A stretch of 64,000 bases of DNA, taken from NCBI RefSeq assembly GCF_014898055.3, contig NW_023604861.1, positions 84,292,399 through 84,356,398 on the forward strand. Direction: 5' to 3'. Every line of letters begins with the position of its first letter. Positions within the stretch are counted from its first letter, which is position 1. The DNA comes from Talpa occidentalis (Eukaryota > Chordata > Mammalia > Eulipotyphla > Talpidae). Shown one piece after another: positions 11,915 to 23,148 of this stretch. A model generated the notes under the pieces. The model ran no database searches and was not told the origin of the DNA. It was given only the letters and a program-made list of their open reading frames with translations. A program made the translations under genes and the position numbers.

Positions 11915-12847
11915 CACCATATCTTTTTAATTTTAAAAAATTTTCCACTGCGGTGCCCTCTTCCCAAACAAGGTGTAGGCTTCCTAAGAACCAGGCTGGT
12001 CTTTGTAGGATTTGTAGGGCCCAGGCCTGGGCCTCTGTCATGAGCTCAGAGACTCCAAGACCAGCAGACTCACTGAAGGGAGGTAAAATCCCCTCCACAC
12101 CTATGTGTGCACCCACAATACCTGACTAGAGGTGGAGGTACACCTAAAAGGCTCTCACCTACTTGAACACTAGGTGAGCAGGGTCTTGGTGCCTTCTTTT
12201 GTGCCAGGAAGCCCTCTGACAGTCTGGTGAGGCCTATGCACCCCTCACCAGTAATATTTCTAAATGCACAAGATAACACATAGGATGCCACAGGAACACC
12301 ATTGAAATAAGTTATCCAGATAGTTTTAAATTGAGATATAGTAGTGGATATGCTTTCTAACTAATGGATTAAGATCTACCAGTGGATCAATTAAATATCA
12401 CAATTTTGAATTCGTATTGAGCATAAACGATTTTAAGAACTGTAACATGACATGAACATGCCTCTGATTTCTGTTGGTGACAAAGTCACAAGTCCTGCTT
12501 GTCACTGTGGTGTACTGCCTACATTCTGGAAATGTCAAACTGCAGTTCAAGGTTAGCATAGATACCTCCCCAACCAAGTTCACAGCCCACAGCATTCTGT
12601 CTATTGACCCCTTGGAGGTCTGAGAGCCCCGGGGTAAGAGCTCCCATGCTAAAAGCGGAATCTTGGGCACAAGCTGGTGAGAGAGGGCCCTGCCACTCTT
12701 TGCTCCAGTGGGGCCAGCCAGGAGCCCCCCGGCATCAGGAGATGCCGGAGAGGTGGGGTGGGGCCATCCAGCTCCAGAGAGCCCCACAGCTCCGCATGCC
12801 CAGGCCTGACACACGTTCACAGACGCTCAGCACAGCGCCGGTCTTAC

Positions 12848-12938
12848 CTACAGCAGGGAATGGCACGAATCTCTGGACCAGAAGGCGGGTGGCCGGGGTG
12901 AACTTGTTGGCTTTCTGAACCAGGACATTAAGGCCCAC
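12848..12938 (-). CDS. SFXN5: SFXN5 coding exon h (loop and start of third helix)
   Basis: This 91 bp exon is entered in phase 0 and left in phase 1. It encodes [18 protein letters not shown], then [12 protein letters not shown] and the first base of an alanine codon. The acceptor is TTTCTCTTTCCAAG and the donor GTAAGAC on the minus strand. RFVPFPAV is the conserved start of the next membrane segment. I recall isoleucine rather than valine after LL in human SFXN5, a conservative difference. The following ASANxCN-type exon was not found in 1-12847, so the next intron is at least 12.8 kb. Confidence 0.95.
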
Positions 12939-13117
12939 CTTGGAAAGAGAAAACAAAAAGTGCAAGGTGCTGCAGCTGCCCGGAGGAAGAGCGTGGAGTT
13001 AGGGGCACTGTAGCTGTGCCCAGACCCCAAATCTTCAGTGTGGCTATTTAAAGCACCACCACACAGGCATCCCAGTGAACTGGCCTGTCAGAAAGAGGGA
13101 AAGGGAAAAGCATCAAC

Positions 13118-13156
13118 TGCACACACACACACACACACATACACAGGCACACACAC
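13118..13156. repeat. (CA)n microsatellite
   Basis: A short CA run with interruptions, about 180 bp upstream of exon h in transcript order. Confidence 0.85.
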
Positions 13157-13689
13157 AGCCTCCTGGGGAGCAGGGAGGGATGGTGGGGTAACTGCTGTTA
13201 TAAGAATATATAATCTGTAAACAACTGAGGTGTAGGAACCCTTATTCCTACCCAAACTCCAAGCACCACCTTTTTGAGGCCCCACTCAGGGCCCAACCAG
13301 GTGGGCTCAGGAGAGAGACCTACGCACCTGCCCACAGAAAGGGGGTGCAGTGGACATCCTGGGCTCACTGTCCATTTTCCCTCAGACTCTGACTCCTCTC
13401 ACTAGGCCCAGGACACATCCTCCTGCCCCAGTCCTTTGGCTTGTACCCTCCCCCATCCATCACCCATGTTGTGCTGTGTTCTAGAACACAGGTCCAATCA
13501 CACCCACCAGCAGCAGTTCCCCACCACCCTGAAAGAAGTTACACTCTTCTTCATGCAGCAGTCTTGGCCACCAGCACCTCTCCCCCAACTGCCCCACACC
13601 CACTCTCCCTCCCAGAGCCCAGAGTTCATTGTGCTGCATGAGCTTCAGGCACGAAGCTTCCTTCTCTACTCAGTCCACACCAGGTCCTT

Positions 13690-13860
13690 GGCCCACCTCT
13701 GAGCTCTATCTCTAGCATCATTTGCTGACAGTGGGAGTCATTTAACCATTCTCTGCCTCAGTTTCCTTGTCTGTGAACAGGATAGTAACTAACATCTCTA
13801 GCAGCCAGGGCTGGTACAAGGATGTATGTATCATGTCTGGCATGAGTATGTGCATGGCAG
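13690..13860 (+). mobile_element. MIR SINE remnant
   Basis: CATTCTCTGCCTCAGTTTCC TTGTCTGTGAA is the MIR core in sense orientation, followed by degraded MIR tail. Confidence 0.75.
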
Positions 13861-15049
13861 GCCTCAATAAATGAAGCTGTATAATAAATGAAGCTGTACA
13901 AGAATGGGGTGGCCTCTCCCAGACAGAAGGTGGCTCCCTCGCACATGACCAGCCCCCTTTCCCAGCACTCAGTACCTGTTCATGGTCTGATGCCCATGGG
14001 GGCCGGGAGGACAGACCCGTGTCTTTTACATCTTCATGTGCCCAGCACTAGGGGCAGCGAGAGGCGCAGAGCACACGCTCAGAAAACTATGACTGAGGAA
14101 TAGGCACATGAGCCAACAAAGAAATGAATGGCTGGAGAGAATAGCAAAGGCTGGTGTGTGTGTGTGTGGGGGGTGTCTTGGAGGAGGAGAATGTGGCACT
14201 AGGCTAAGAAGGGGAGGAGGGCCTTTTGGTGGGGAAACATCAAGAGCAGAGGCAAGGAAAAAGAAAAAGCAAGATGTAGATGGCCAGATGAGAAAACCAG
14301 GTCAAGGCCAAGAGTGTGGAAGCCTCTGTTCTCCCATACACAGGTCAGACTCAGTCCCTGCCCTGTGCATCTCTCCTTGCCCAGGGGGTCTGGGGCAGCC
14401 TGCTCCTGCTCCAGCACACCTACTGGCTCAGCAGGCTGCCCTGCACCCACAGCTGTGGCTCTGTTCTCCACCTTCTGGATTATTGGGGGTGTAGAGTTTT
14501 GGGAAGGTCTCCAGGGCTGCTGGGTGCTTGCAGCAGTCAAAACAGAGCACGGCCTGACAGGAATGGCTCTGAGATCTATAGGAAATGCCATCCAATCCTC
14601 TGTGGGATGCCCCCTGGGCTGAGTGCTGCAGGGCTTTAAGGCACCAGGGCTTTAAGGGTTGAAGCCTCAAGTTGATGCTCAAGATTTTGATTCTTGCCCT
14701 CTCTGCTTGCTCAGTAGAAGGCTGGGAGGCAGGGAGATGTGTGTCAACTTGGACACACTTTGGAAGTCCTAGTGGGGCAGGCTGGGGGCTGCCAGCCCAC
14801 ACTGAGCCCTGCTGTCCCTGCTTCAAGGCTGCCCCTGCCATGCAGATGGCACACATCAGGTCCAGGTCACCCCAACTCTCAGCAGCAAGTGGCTGTCAGA
14901 AATGGTCCCCTCAACTACTACCTCCCCCACCCCCGTCACCAATAGCAGAGAACATATTCCTACAGAGTGTACAGAGTGCAGCGGAGAAAGAGAGTCTAGA
15001 GGTCATAGTCAGACATTTGTGATGAAGAGAAGGAGGAAAGGGTGTGGGG

Positions 15050-15265
15050 AGAAGACAGCAAGCACCTGCTTTGTGCCAGGCCCTGGGCTGAACACATCAC
15101 GTGAAATCCCCACTAAAAAAGGCTTTTAGATAGAGCAAGACTCTGAGAAGCCCAGAGAGGTTAAGTGACTTTGCCTAGGGACACACAACTATTAAGGGGC
15201 AGTTAAAGCTCAGATTTGAACCCAACATCTGCTAATTCCGAAGCTTTGCTCTTAAAGGCTGTGCT
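15050..15265 (-). mobile_element. MIR SINE remnant
   Basis: TTTGTGCCAGGCCCTGGGCT, GCCCAGAGAGGTTAAGTGAC and GATTTGAACCCAACATCTGC are MIR landmarks in antisense order. Confidence 0.85.
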
Positions 15266-16139
15266 ATTATTTGCTTTCTAATTGTCTTCCATCTCCAAGA
15301 AGAATGTTGTAGTGTTTGACATGCCATTTGAAACTGGCTGTTTGCATAGCAAAGTCTCCCTGAAAGGCCAGCTCAGGCTGTGCCCAGAGGAGTAGAAAAC
15401 AGAACGCAGTACCTATAAGGGAAGGTGGGGCCCTTGAATCACCCCTGCCCCTGGCTGCTAACTCAAGAGATCTGCGTTCAAAAGCCCTACTTTCATTTGG
15501 AAAGATTCAGGAAGCCCCAGTGGTGGAGGGAGCCGGAGCCCTCCTGGAATCCAATTCCCTGAACTAGGACCCAGCCCTCATGCCCCCTTCCCTCCACCTA
15601 CCCCACTCTTGGGCACAGGGCTGTGTGGAGGGAGGCAAGGAGGGATAGTGACCAAACACTTGCACTTGGCCCTGCCTTGCCAGAGGGAAGGCCTGGCACA
15701 GTCCAGAGTGAATGACCCACCTATCTCCCTGACTCCAAGGGTGGCGCAGGCTGGGGAGAAGGGAAGAAGAGAGGGGAAATGCCCTCGCCGCGTGTCATTC
15801 GGGGAGGCATACACATATTTCTGAGAGCATGGCCAACACTGGTTCCCAGGGAGAGGCTGGGCATCAGCAGGGAGGAAGCCTGTGCGTGTGTGTAGCCACA
15901 GCTCCAACTCAGAGCCTAGGTGGCCCCGTACCTGCCCTGATGCCAAGATGGTGGCAGGAATGATGATGAGTGGGTGGCAGGAAGGTACAAATATAGGGGA
16001 GGCAAGTAGCCACTCACCCCACTGCCCCAACAGCTCCCAACCCAGGCCTTTCTGTCCTAGCAGCTAGGATGGCCACCGCCTGGGAAGGAACCCAGGGTGG
16101 GCTGTAGACCAGGGCTGGGAGCCCGTCTGTTCTGGTTCC

Positions 16140-16560
16140 ATAGGGCCCCTTTGGCCTAGAACATTTGGTGAAGCCCATTAAAATTAAAAAGCCAAGTGGC
16201 TGGTGGCTCTGAACGCCAGCTCGTTTTCTCTGGCATGGTGGGTCCTGTTTAAGGGAACCAGCTGGCATTAATGGCACACAACTCATCACGAACAGCAGCT
16301 AGCGATCAGAAAAATCTGAGCTAATAATCAGATTCGGGAAAGATAATGAGATATGGAACAATCGCTGCTGAGGGTCCCCCAGGGTCTGTTTTAACAGCCT
16401 CCAAATAAGTCACAAAGTAGAAATTAACCAAACAGGGGCTCCATTTTGGCGGAGGGGAAAACAAACAGGGTGTGGATTTTGCACAAGAATTCCCTGTCTG
16501 GCAGCAGATGGGGAACCTGGGAGAAGCCAGAGCCCAGGGCCAGCGGGACATCATCGACAG
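16140..16560. promoter_or_regulatory. Candidate regulatory block
   Basis: Non-repeat sequence with GCCCATTAAAATTAAAAAGCC, GGCATTAATGGC, GAGCTAATAATCAGATTC and GATAATGAGATATGG. It also has a TTTGGCGG E2F-like core and a CAGCAGATGG E-box. The first motif is given only as a short landmark. Inference from motif density and absence of repeats. Confidence 0.35.
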
Positions 16561-17219
16561 CCCCAGGAAGCAGTGGATCTTCTCTGGCCACTTCTCTCCA
16601 AACTCTGGCTTCCAAGCCTAGGCTGCTGACCAGAGTTGGAGGAAAGGAAGGAAGACCGGCTTCCCAGCAACCCCCGAAGCAGGGAGCAACGCTGACCAGC
16701 ACAGAGAGATGTGGCTACAGTGGTCGCTCCATGACACAAGGCCTGCAGCATGCCAGGTATGAGGCTGACAACTGTATCCTCAAGTACCAAGACCTCTCCC
16801 CCGCAGGCCAGTAGCATCCTCACTTCTGCAAGACCAACAAGCAGACACCAGATGGGCCGTGACAATGCCGGCATCCCTGTTTCACCCGGGCGGTGTCCCC
16901 AGCACCATCCGTGCAATCCCCTGGAGGGGCCTCTACTTCGATGGATGTTGGGCACTCCACCTTCACACACCACAAACCAAAGGCTGTGTTGCCCTCACCT
17001 ACACCCTGCCCTCCTCTCCTGCTCCCAGCTCCACTCCTCATGCCAGAAACCCAGGAGTGTCCCCAGACAGGAGCCTCTGCGGCCCATGCTGCAGGACTCC
17101 CAGAATCCCCCGGTTCTCTCTCCCGGATATCTTGAATGTGGCTACCTCTCTTTCTGTTGCCACCAAGTAGCTTGCAAGCCCTTCATTTTCTCTGGACCAC
17201 TGCCCGCCTCCTAACTCAG

Positions 17220-17790
17220 CTCTGTGCTTGCTCCTCTCCCATCCACTCTACACGGCAGCCAGAGCAATCTTCTAAAAATGGACAGCAACTTGCTCAAAGC
17301 CTCATGCCAGCTTCTCACTGCACTTCAAGACCTGAGATCACCGGCCCTGAGTGATCTCGGGTCTTGGTCACGAGGCTCTGGGTCCCTCGGTATCACACCG
17401 CTCCTCCGATGAGCCTGTCCCTTCCTCTTGCTCTCTACCCTCCACCCACCCTTCCTGTCTCCCTCCTCTGGGCTTTCAAGAGGTTCCCTCTTCAGGCAGG
17501 ACTCCCCTTTACATCCTCCCATAGAACCTGAAACTCTTTCTTCCTGTACCTATCACAGTCTCCAAGTATATATTGATTTGCCTGCTTAAAATGTTGGGAA
17601 GCAAAATAATACACGTATATGATGAAAAAACTGAATCACACAAAATTATTTTTATGTATGGATTCTATTAAGTATCCATCTCTCCCAATCAGCCCAAAAC
17701 ACTGAGGCCAGGGCCAGACTTCCAGGTGCCTGGTGAAAAAAGTAGGTGCTGAATAAATGGTTCTGGAATAAATCAAGTGAATGACTGCTA
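17220..17790 (+). mobile_element. L2 3'-end remnant
   Basis: CAGCCAGAGCAATCTTCTAA near the start and GTAGGTGCTGAATAAATGG near the end are L2 3' landmarks. The middle is heavily diverged and may include other sequence. Confidence 0.5.
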
Positions 17791-18252
17791 AGGCAGGAAA
17801 AAATAAAGCCACAAAGGAGACTTGCCTTGTGCTGGCAGAGTGGTCCATCTTAGCAAGCACTGGCCACTGCGGCCTAAATCCCCGAGTGGAGGGTTCACTC
17901 ACTATGCTAGGAGGGACGCCTTGACAGAGTGGCCCCAAGGCTTGTGAAGGCTTCTGAGAGAGGATATAACTGACTGAGCCTGAGGGTGAGTAGGAGGCAG
18001 CCAGGTTAAGAAAGGAGGTAGGCTCAGCAGCCTCCAGACACATGAATGCTGGGTCTTGACTGGTGCCTGCCACACAGGGGCCCAAGGGGCCCTGGAGAAC
18101 AGTAGAAGGGCAGACCTGGAAGGAGGGATAGCTTGAAGTCAGAGTTTAGGTCCACTCTTGGGGGGTGGAGAGAGTCACCAAATGGTAAAGGGTTTGTGTG
18201 GGCCCTTCAGGGACAGAGGCTGGAGGCCAGGAATCTTTGAGGTACCAAAAGT

Positions 18253-18270
18253 GCCCACCAGAGGGCGCGC
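18253..18270 (+). promoter_or_regulatory. Candidate CTCF site (strong core match)
   Basis: The core CCACCAGAGGGCGC at 18255-18268 matches CCASYAGRKGGCRS at every position. It is not part of a SINE copy, which also carry CCACCAGGG-like text. Confidence 0.6.
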
Positions 18271-18352
18271 GTTGCAGAATAAATTTTTAGGGACCACATG
18301 GACCCACTACCCTCTCTGTGAAAGCCAGTTGTCCTTGAACACTAGTTAGTTT

Positions 18353-18365
18353 GTTGCTTGGCAAC
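18353..18365. promoter_or_regulatory. Candidate RFX X-box
   Basis: GTTGCTTGGCAAC is an inverted repeat of the half site GTTGC/GCAAC with a 3-nt spacer, as in RFX X-boxes. It lies about 85 bp from the CTCF-like core. Confidence 0.45.
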
Positions 18366-18783
18366 AAGCTCAGGAGCAAAGGGCAAAAGTGGCCAGAACA
18401 GAATTATGCACAGGCTAAAATGCCAGGCAGCTCCACCAGTCGCTGAATGGCTAGCAACAGTGACCAACCCTGACCCCTAAACCTTGCCCCCAGGGACTGG
18501 CTGGTCACCTGTTGGGAAAAAAAATTGTGTTCAACTCTTTCCATGTAGGAGGGGACAGTATTTGTCCTCCCCAGAACAGATTCAGAGCCGAGATTCATGT
18601 CAGACTCGCCATTGCCAGCATCAACATCTGCAGGTTTCCAGAAGCACTTCGATGGGCTACAGGTCCTTACAATGGGCCCTCCAGCCTGGAAGCCACTCAA
18701 AGTGAAAGCATGGAAACAATACTCTGGTCCAAGCTTCTCAAGCTGTGAGTCCCTTACCTCCCTCAAGCCCAGAGAAGAACAAA

Positions 18784-18970
18784 TGAGCCACAGAGAATAC
18801 CCTGAGGTATACTCGTCACCGCAGAGAATGCCCTAAGGTATACCTCGACCACAAAGAACACCCAGAGACAATGACCTAAGGACCACAGAGATGCCCTCAA
18901 TCACAGAGAACTCCCTAAGGTACCCGGGACCACATGGAACACCATCAGGTACATCCTTGACCACAGAAGC
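18784..18970. repeat. Degenerate minisatellite, ~25-35 bp unit
   Basis: About six imperfect units share ACCACAGAGAATGCCCT followed by AAGGTATACCTCG. Later units shorten and diverge (ACCACAGAGATGCCCTCA, ACAGAGAACTCCCTAAGG, ACCACATGGAACACCATC). It does not match any interspersed repeat I know. Confidence 0.7.
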
Positions 18971-19294
18971 AGCCAAGTAGGTTTGCAGTAGGCTGGCATG
19001 CTCTGCACCAAGGACAAATATATGCTGCGGACCCAACTTTGCCTAGAAATCACAGGTCCAGAGACCAATTATGAAGGTGGGCAAAGGGTGTAATCCCATT
19101 ACACTCAAAGAGCCTCTCAAATTTTGTTTTCTGACCTCCACTGCTCCTGGGGTGCCTAGGGAGGGATTTGTCTGCAAGAGGGCCTGGAACAGTTCCTCTA
19201 ACCTAGGAGCCAACAACACAGCTTGACTTTTCTCACCTTCTTATGCCATGGAGGAGTAAGAAAAAAAGCAGGGTCCTAGCATTAACAGAAAACT

Positions 19295-19435
19295 GTGTGA
19301 TTAAGTCTGGGTTTGAACCCCAGCTCTGTCACTGATTTTACCTCTGTGCCTCAGTTTCCTCCTCTGTAAAATGGAGATGGATAATTAAATGGTGCCTGGC
19401 ATATAACAGATACTCCATGTTGCCATTGTGAGTAT
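19295..19435 (+). mobile_element. MIR SINE remnant
   Basis: GGGTTTGAACCCCAGCTCTG, GTGCCTCAGTTTCCTCCTCT and GTAAAATGGAGATGG are MIR landmarks in sense order. Confidence 0.9.
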
Positions 19436-20710
19436 TATTTGCTAACCTGCCTGTAAGCAATGGAACCTGGGAGAGAGTGGTTTCAGCTCAGGGGTCTCCT
19501 GGGGCACTCCAGTATCCAGTAAAGGTTACCAGACAATCACTGCATCTTAGAGATAAATGACCCCCAGGGATCATTGGGAATGGAGGTCAGTCAGCACTGC
19601 TCCAACAGGGTACATCCTCCACCAGATACTACCAGGCTGCAGGTGAAGGGTCTGAGGACCAGGCATAGGGCAGCTCAGGCTCCATCACCAGCTCCTGACT
19701 GCTATGTAGGGCTTTAGCCCCAAACCTTCCTCTGTGGCTGTAGGTCCACGCATATCCAGAACCATGTCCATGAGGGTGGTCCATCCACAGAGCCTGGTCA
19801 CCCCCACTCCACCCAATCCCCCTGACTTTCTTTTCACTTCTGCAGCAGCCCCCAGGCAGAGATTCCTGGTAGGGACGCCTGCTCCCGAGGCAGGCACTCA
19901 TGGTGTTTCCTGAACGGGGCCTGCCCCGCCCCCATTCCGCCGCACCACCACTCCTGACATGGAGGCCACATTCATTTCATGACATTTCCTGGAATCTGTC
20001 ATGCTATCCTCCTGCCTCTTCGTGTGCTGAGCTGTGCCCTCTCTCTGGAGCCCCCAGTCCTGCCTTCTCCTACCTCTATCTGGTTTACAAGTGGCAGCTC
20101 TGTGTGAATTAGAAATCTCTCCTCCAGGCCCACCGAGACCAACAAGGGTCTCGGTCATCAGAATTCTGGTTGTAACACGGAGTATCCTCAGCTTCCCCTC
20201 TCAGCATCTTGGAACCAGTCTGTGTGACTCCCCTGCTCGTCCCCACGCACACACCCCTGAAGGGAGTGAATGGACCTCAGCCTTGTGCAACCAGGGCCCG
20301 GTGGGTTGGTTGACTACGGAAGTACTCCACAGAACCCCCAAACTAAAACACAGAGAGGACTGACAGAGGCTTCCTTTGTTAAAAGACAGCAAACTGTTAG
20401 ATTTCAAAAATAACTTAAGACGAAATTTCTTTTTTGCTCTCGCGCAAGAAGGCAGACATTGCCAAACCTATTTAGAGGGTTCACCAAAAGGCTGCTAACC
20501 CCTGCCAGTGGTCCTGGGACCAGCACAAGACTTCACACTGGAGACCCCTGATTCTGGGGGTTACTGGCCAAGGGCAGGGGCTCTTCCAAGAGGAGGAAAG
20601 GGCTCTCCAGGGTCCAGAGAGGAAGCTGGCCTCCCAGGCTGGCCTGCACTCATCTCCTCCTCGTCCCTGGGCTCTGCCTGTGACCTGTCAGCCCCCATCC
20701 ACGCTGCCTG

Positions 20711-21130
20711 CTTGTAGGGACTCGTTTTAATTAATGCCAGAGCTGGGCCAACCACTGGGGCCGTGACACTTGTTTGCAGGTCATGTCCTCCTAACAGGCT
20801 CGCCCTGGGAGGGGATTTGTCACTAATTGAAGCAGAGATCAGTTAATGAGGCCGCAGGGCCTGGGGTTCCAGAGAACAAGAGAGAGGAAAATAAAATAAG
20901 GCCTCTTTCTTGGGCGGTTTTGTGATTTACACACACAAAAGAAAAGCAAGCAAGCTGCAGATTTTCCAAGTCAGAAGCTCCGCTCCATCTGCCCGAGTTA
21001 GACCCTCACTGTGTGAAGACGTCAGGCAGAGGGACGCCGCTGCGGAGCCTGGTGGATGGAGAGGAGAGGGGCTCCCCAGGCAGGCAATCAATCAGCAACC
21101 TAATTAGCAAGTATTTATGGAGCAGTGCTC
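20711..21130. promoter_or_regulatory. Candidate regulatory block with ATTA clusters
   Basis: Two motif clusters, CGTTTTAATTAATGCC with GTCACTAATTGAAGC and CAGTTAATGAGG, then CAATCAATCAGCAACCTAAT and TAGCAAGTATTTATGG, lie in repeat-free sequence. The CAATCAATCA part resembles PBX/HOX composite sites. Inference. Confidence 0.4.
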
Positions 21131-23082
21131 TTCACCCCTCGGTGGGGGGGAAGTGGGCCTGTCCCTGTTCACTCTCAATGCAGTGGAACAAGAGGATGGG
21201 ACATGGCATAACTGGGTGAGTGTGTGGGAGCACAGAAGTTTCTAGGACATGGGACTGGGGTGGGGGGAATAGCATGGGCTAGTTAGGAGACACCCCTTAA
21301 GGCTCTCAGCTAGGCAGGGAGGAAGGAGGGTGTCCCCAGCACAGTCACAGCCTTTGGGGGCCATGACAGCTCGGAGCGGGGTGAGGATCCCTACAGTTGA
21401 GACCCTGATTGTGAGAGCTGTGAGGGCTTCAAATCCCCAGTAACTCAGTGACCTGGGCCCCACGGCCCATGTCCCCATCTGGTTGAGATGGGATGGCTGA
21501 GGTGGAACACTGAAGACAGGGGTGCAGAGAGCCCCGAGTTCTAGAAAGAAGCTGTGTTCCTGATCCCAGAGCCCCAGGCCTGCAGGAGGATGGTGTGCTA
21601 CCCTAGGACAGTGAGCCCCTTCAGGAAGTCCATTCCAGCCATGGCATGCCATCTTCCTCCAGGACGCTACCTCCTCCCAGCCCCCCACCTTACCCCAAAT
21701 CTCAAAGACAGAAAATGGGATTTTCTAGATCTAGTTTTCAAGATCTCTAAACAAGGCAGCGTCATGGGGTCCTCTTGTCACTAGGAGCAAGGAAGAGGTG
21801 ACAGTCTTTCCTCTCTTGCAAAAGCCTTTGACCTTGACCAGTAACCCATCAGGGATCCACACTTTGTATGACCCCAAATTAAGTCTCATGCTGGGTTGCA
21901 GGACCTCCGGGGTGGGGTTAGCAGTGCCTTGGTGAACTATCTAAATAGTTCTGGCAACGTCTGGCGTCTTGCTTGGGTAAGACATTTAGAGGAGATCAAC
22001 TTGGACAGGAAATGGACTCCCCCCTGCACTACCTGACAGCTGGTAGGAGATAAACTGGTCTACTGGGAAGAGAGTAAATGAGACGATTTCAGAAGAAATT
22101 CAAATCCTTCTTGGAGAAGAACAATAAAATAAATTACGGTGGATGGTACGTGGGTTAGTAGAGAGCCATGAAAAGTTATTATATTTATTTTATAACATAG
22201 GAAAGACGAGGAAAGTGGTTTTCATGGAAAGATTACTACATGTGAATGCTTTCATTACATGTGAATTTTTTTATTTGCATTTGTACTTCTTTTTTCTTAC
22301 CAGTCACATGCATTTATCATGTATGGGATAAAATAAGTTGTGAAGTAACCTTTGCCAACTGGAGCTCTAGGAGACCACCCAGCAGGGCTCAAGGCTGAGA
22401 TGAGTGTAGGCAACGTCCAGGGGCTTGAGCTTCTGCTCCGGTTCTGGCCAAGGCTCCTCCCTATGCGCCCTGCCCTCTGTCCTCATCCGGGACCCATCCT
22501 ATGCTCACATATTTGGACTACAAATCTCCCCTACTTAGCCGTTCTTTCTCAAAGTTCTGGGGGATTCAAAATGAGCCTATCACCCCTGTCTTGAGGCAGT
22601 TACAGGAGGATTGGCCCTTGTGGCCACATGATCAAGGCCTCTGACATGGGACAACTGTGCCCAGGAAACCAGACACAGAGCTGGCCCTTGGGTGGCCCTT
22701 GCAGAATTGTTCTTGTACACAGCCCACCCCCACCCCATCATCCAGTTACTGAGGGTAAAGCCCAGATCCTCTGAGAAGAGTGCTGGATAGGCACAGGCCC
22801 ACCTAGAGACAACGCCTGCCCTAGGGAGGGTGGAGTGAGCAGCCCTTCACGTGGCGCATGGGCGCCTTACCTCCCTGCCTGCCCTCCAAAATCTGGAGCA
22901 GACTTGCGCCCCCCTCGGTAAGGTGTCACCAGCATTTACTCTCGTCCCTGCCTGGAAAGCCAGCCTGACGAACCACTCACAGAAACCCCTGTTTCCCACA
23001 CCCTTTGCCAGGCCTGGCCTAAAACAGCCCCCCACCACTGAGCCCCAGGACCAAGAGGGAGGGGGAGGCAGAAGCTACTCAC

Positions 23083-23148
23083 AGCAATGGAGACAGCACT
23101 GATGACAGCCCCCAGGTAGCCCTGGATGAACTTGGATGCAGGCGAAGG
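23083..23148 (-). CDS. SFXN5: SFXN5 coding exon g (second transmembrane helix)
   Basis: This 66 bp phase-0 exon encodes PSPASKFIQGYLGAVISA then VSIA. The acceptor is CTGTCTTCCAG and the donor GTGAGTAGC on the minus strand. YLGAVISAVSIA, continuing into VGLNVLV of the next exon, forms a membrane helix. FIQGYLGAVISAVS distinguishes SFXN5 from SFXN1, whose equivalent region reads like GAVATALGLNALTK. Confidence 0.96.

Larger units (their letters stand above)
12939..23082 (-). other. SFXN5: SFXN5 intron between exons g and h
   Basis: A 10.1 kb intron with no tRNA-type SINE. It contains MIR remains near 13.75, 15.15 and 19.36 kb, L2-like sequence at 13.4-13.7 and 17.2-17.8 kb, and a degraded minisatellite at 18.78-18.97 kb. 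It also carries a CTCF-like and an X-box-like motif near 18.3 kb and candidate regulatory blocks at 16.14-16.56 and 20.71-21.13 kb. 21.2-22.8 kb is otherwise featureless apart from AT-rich, possibly L1-derived sequence at 22.08-22.33 kb. Confidence 0.8.

Noticed and set aside
18784..18970. CRISPR-like spaced repeats
   Set aside because: Units are imperfect, adjacent and of varying length, and the DNA is a mammalian intron.
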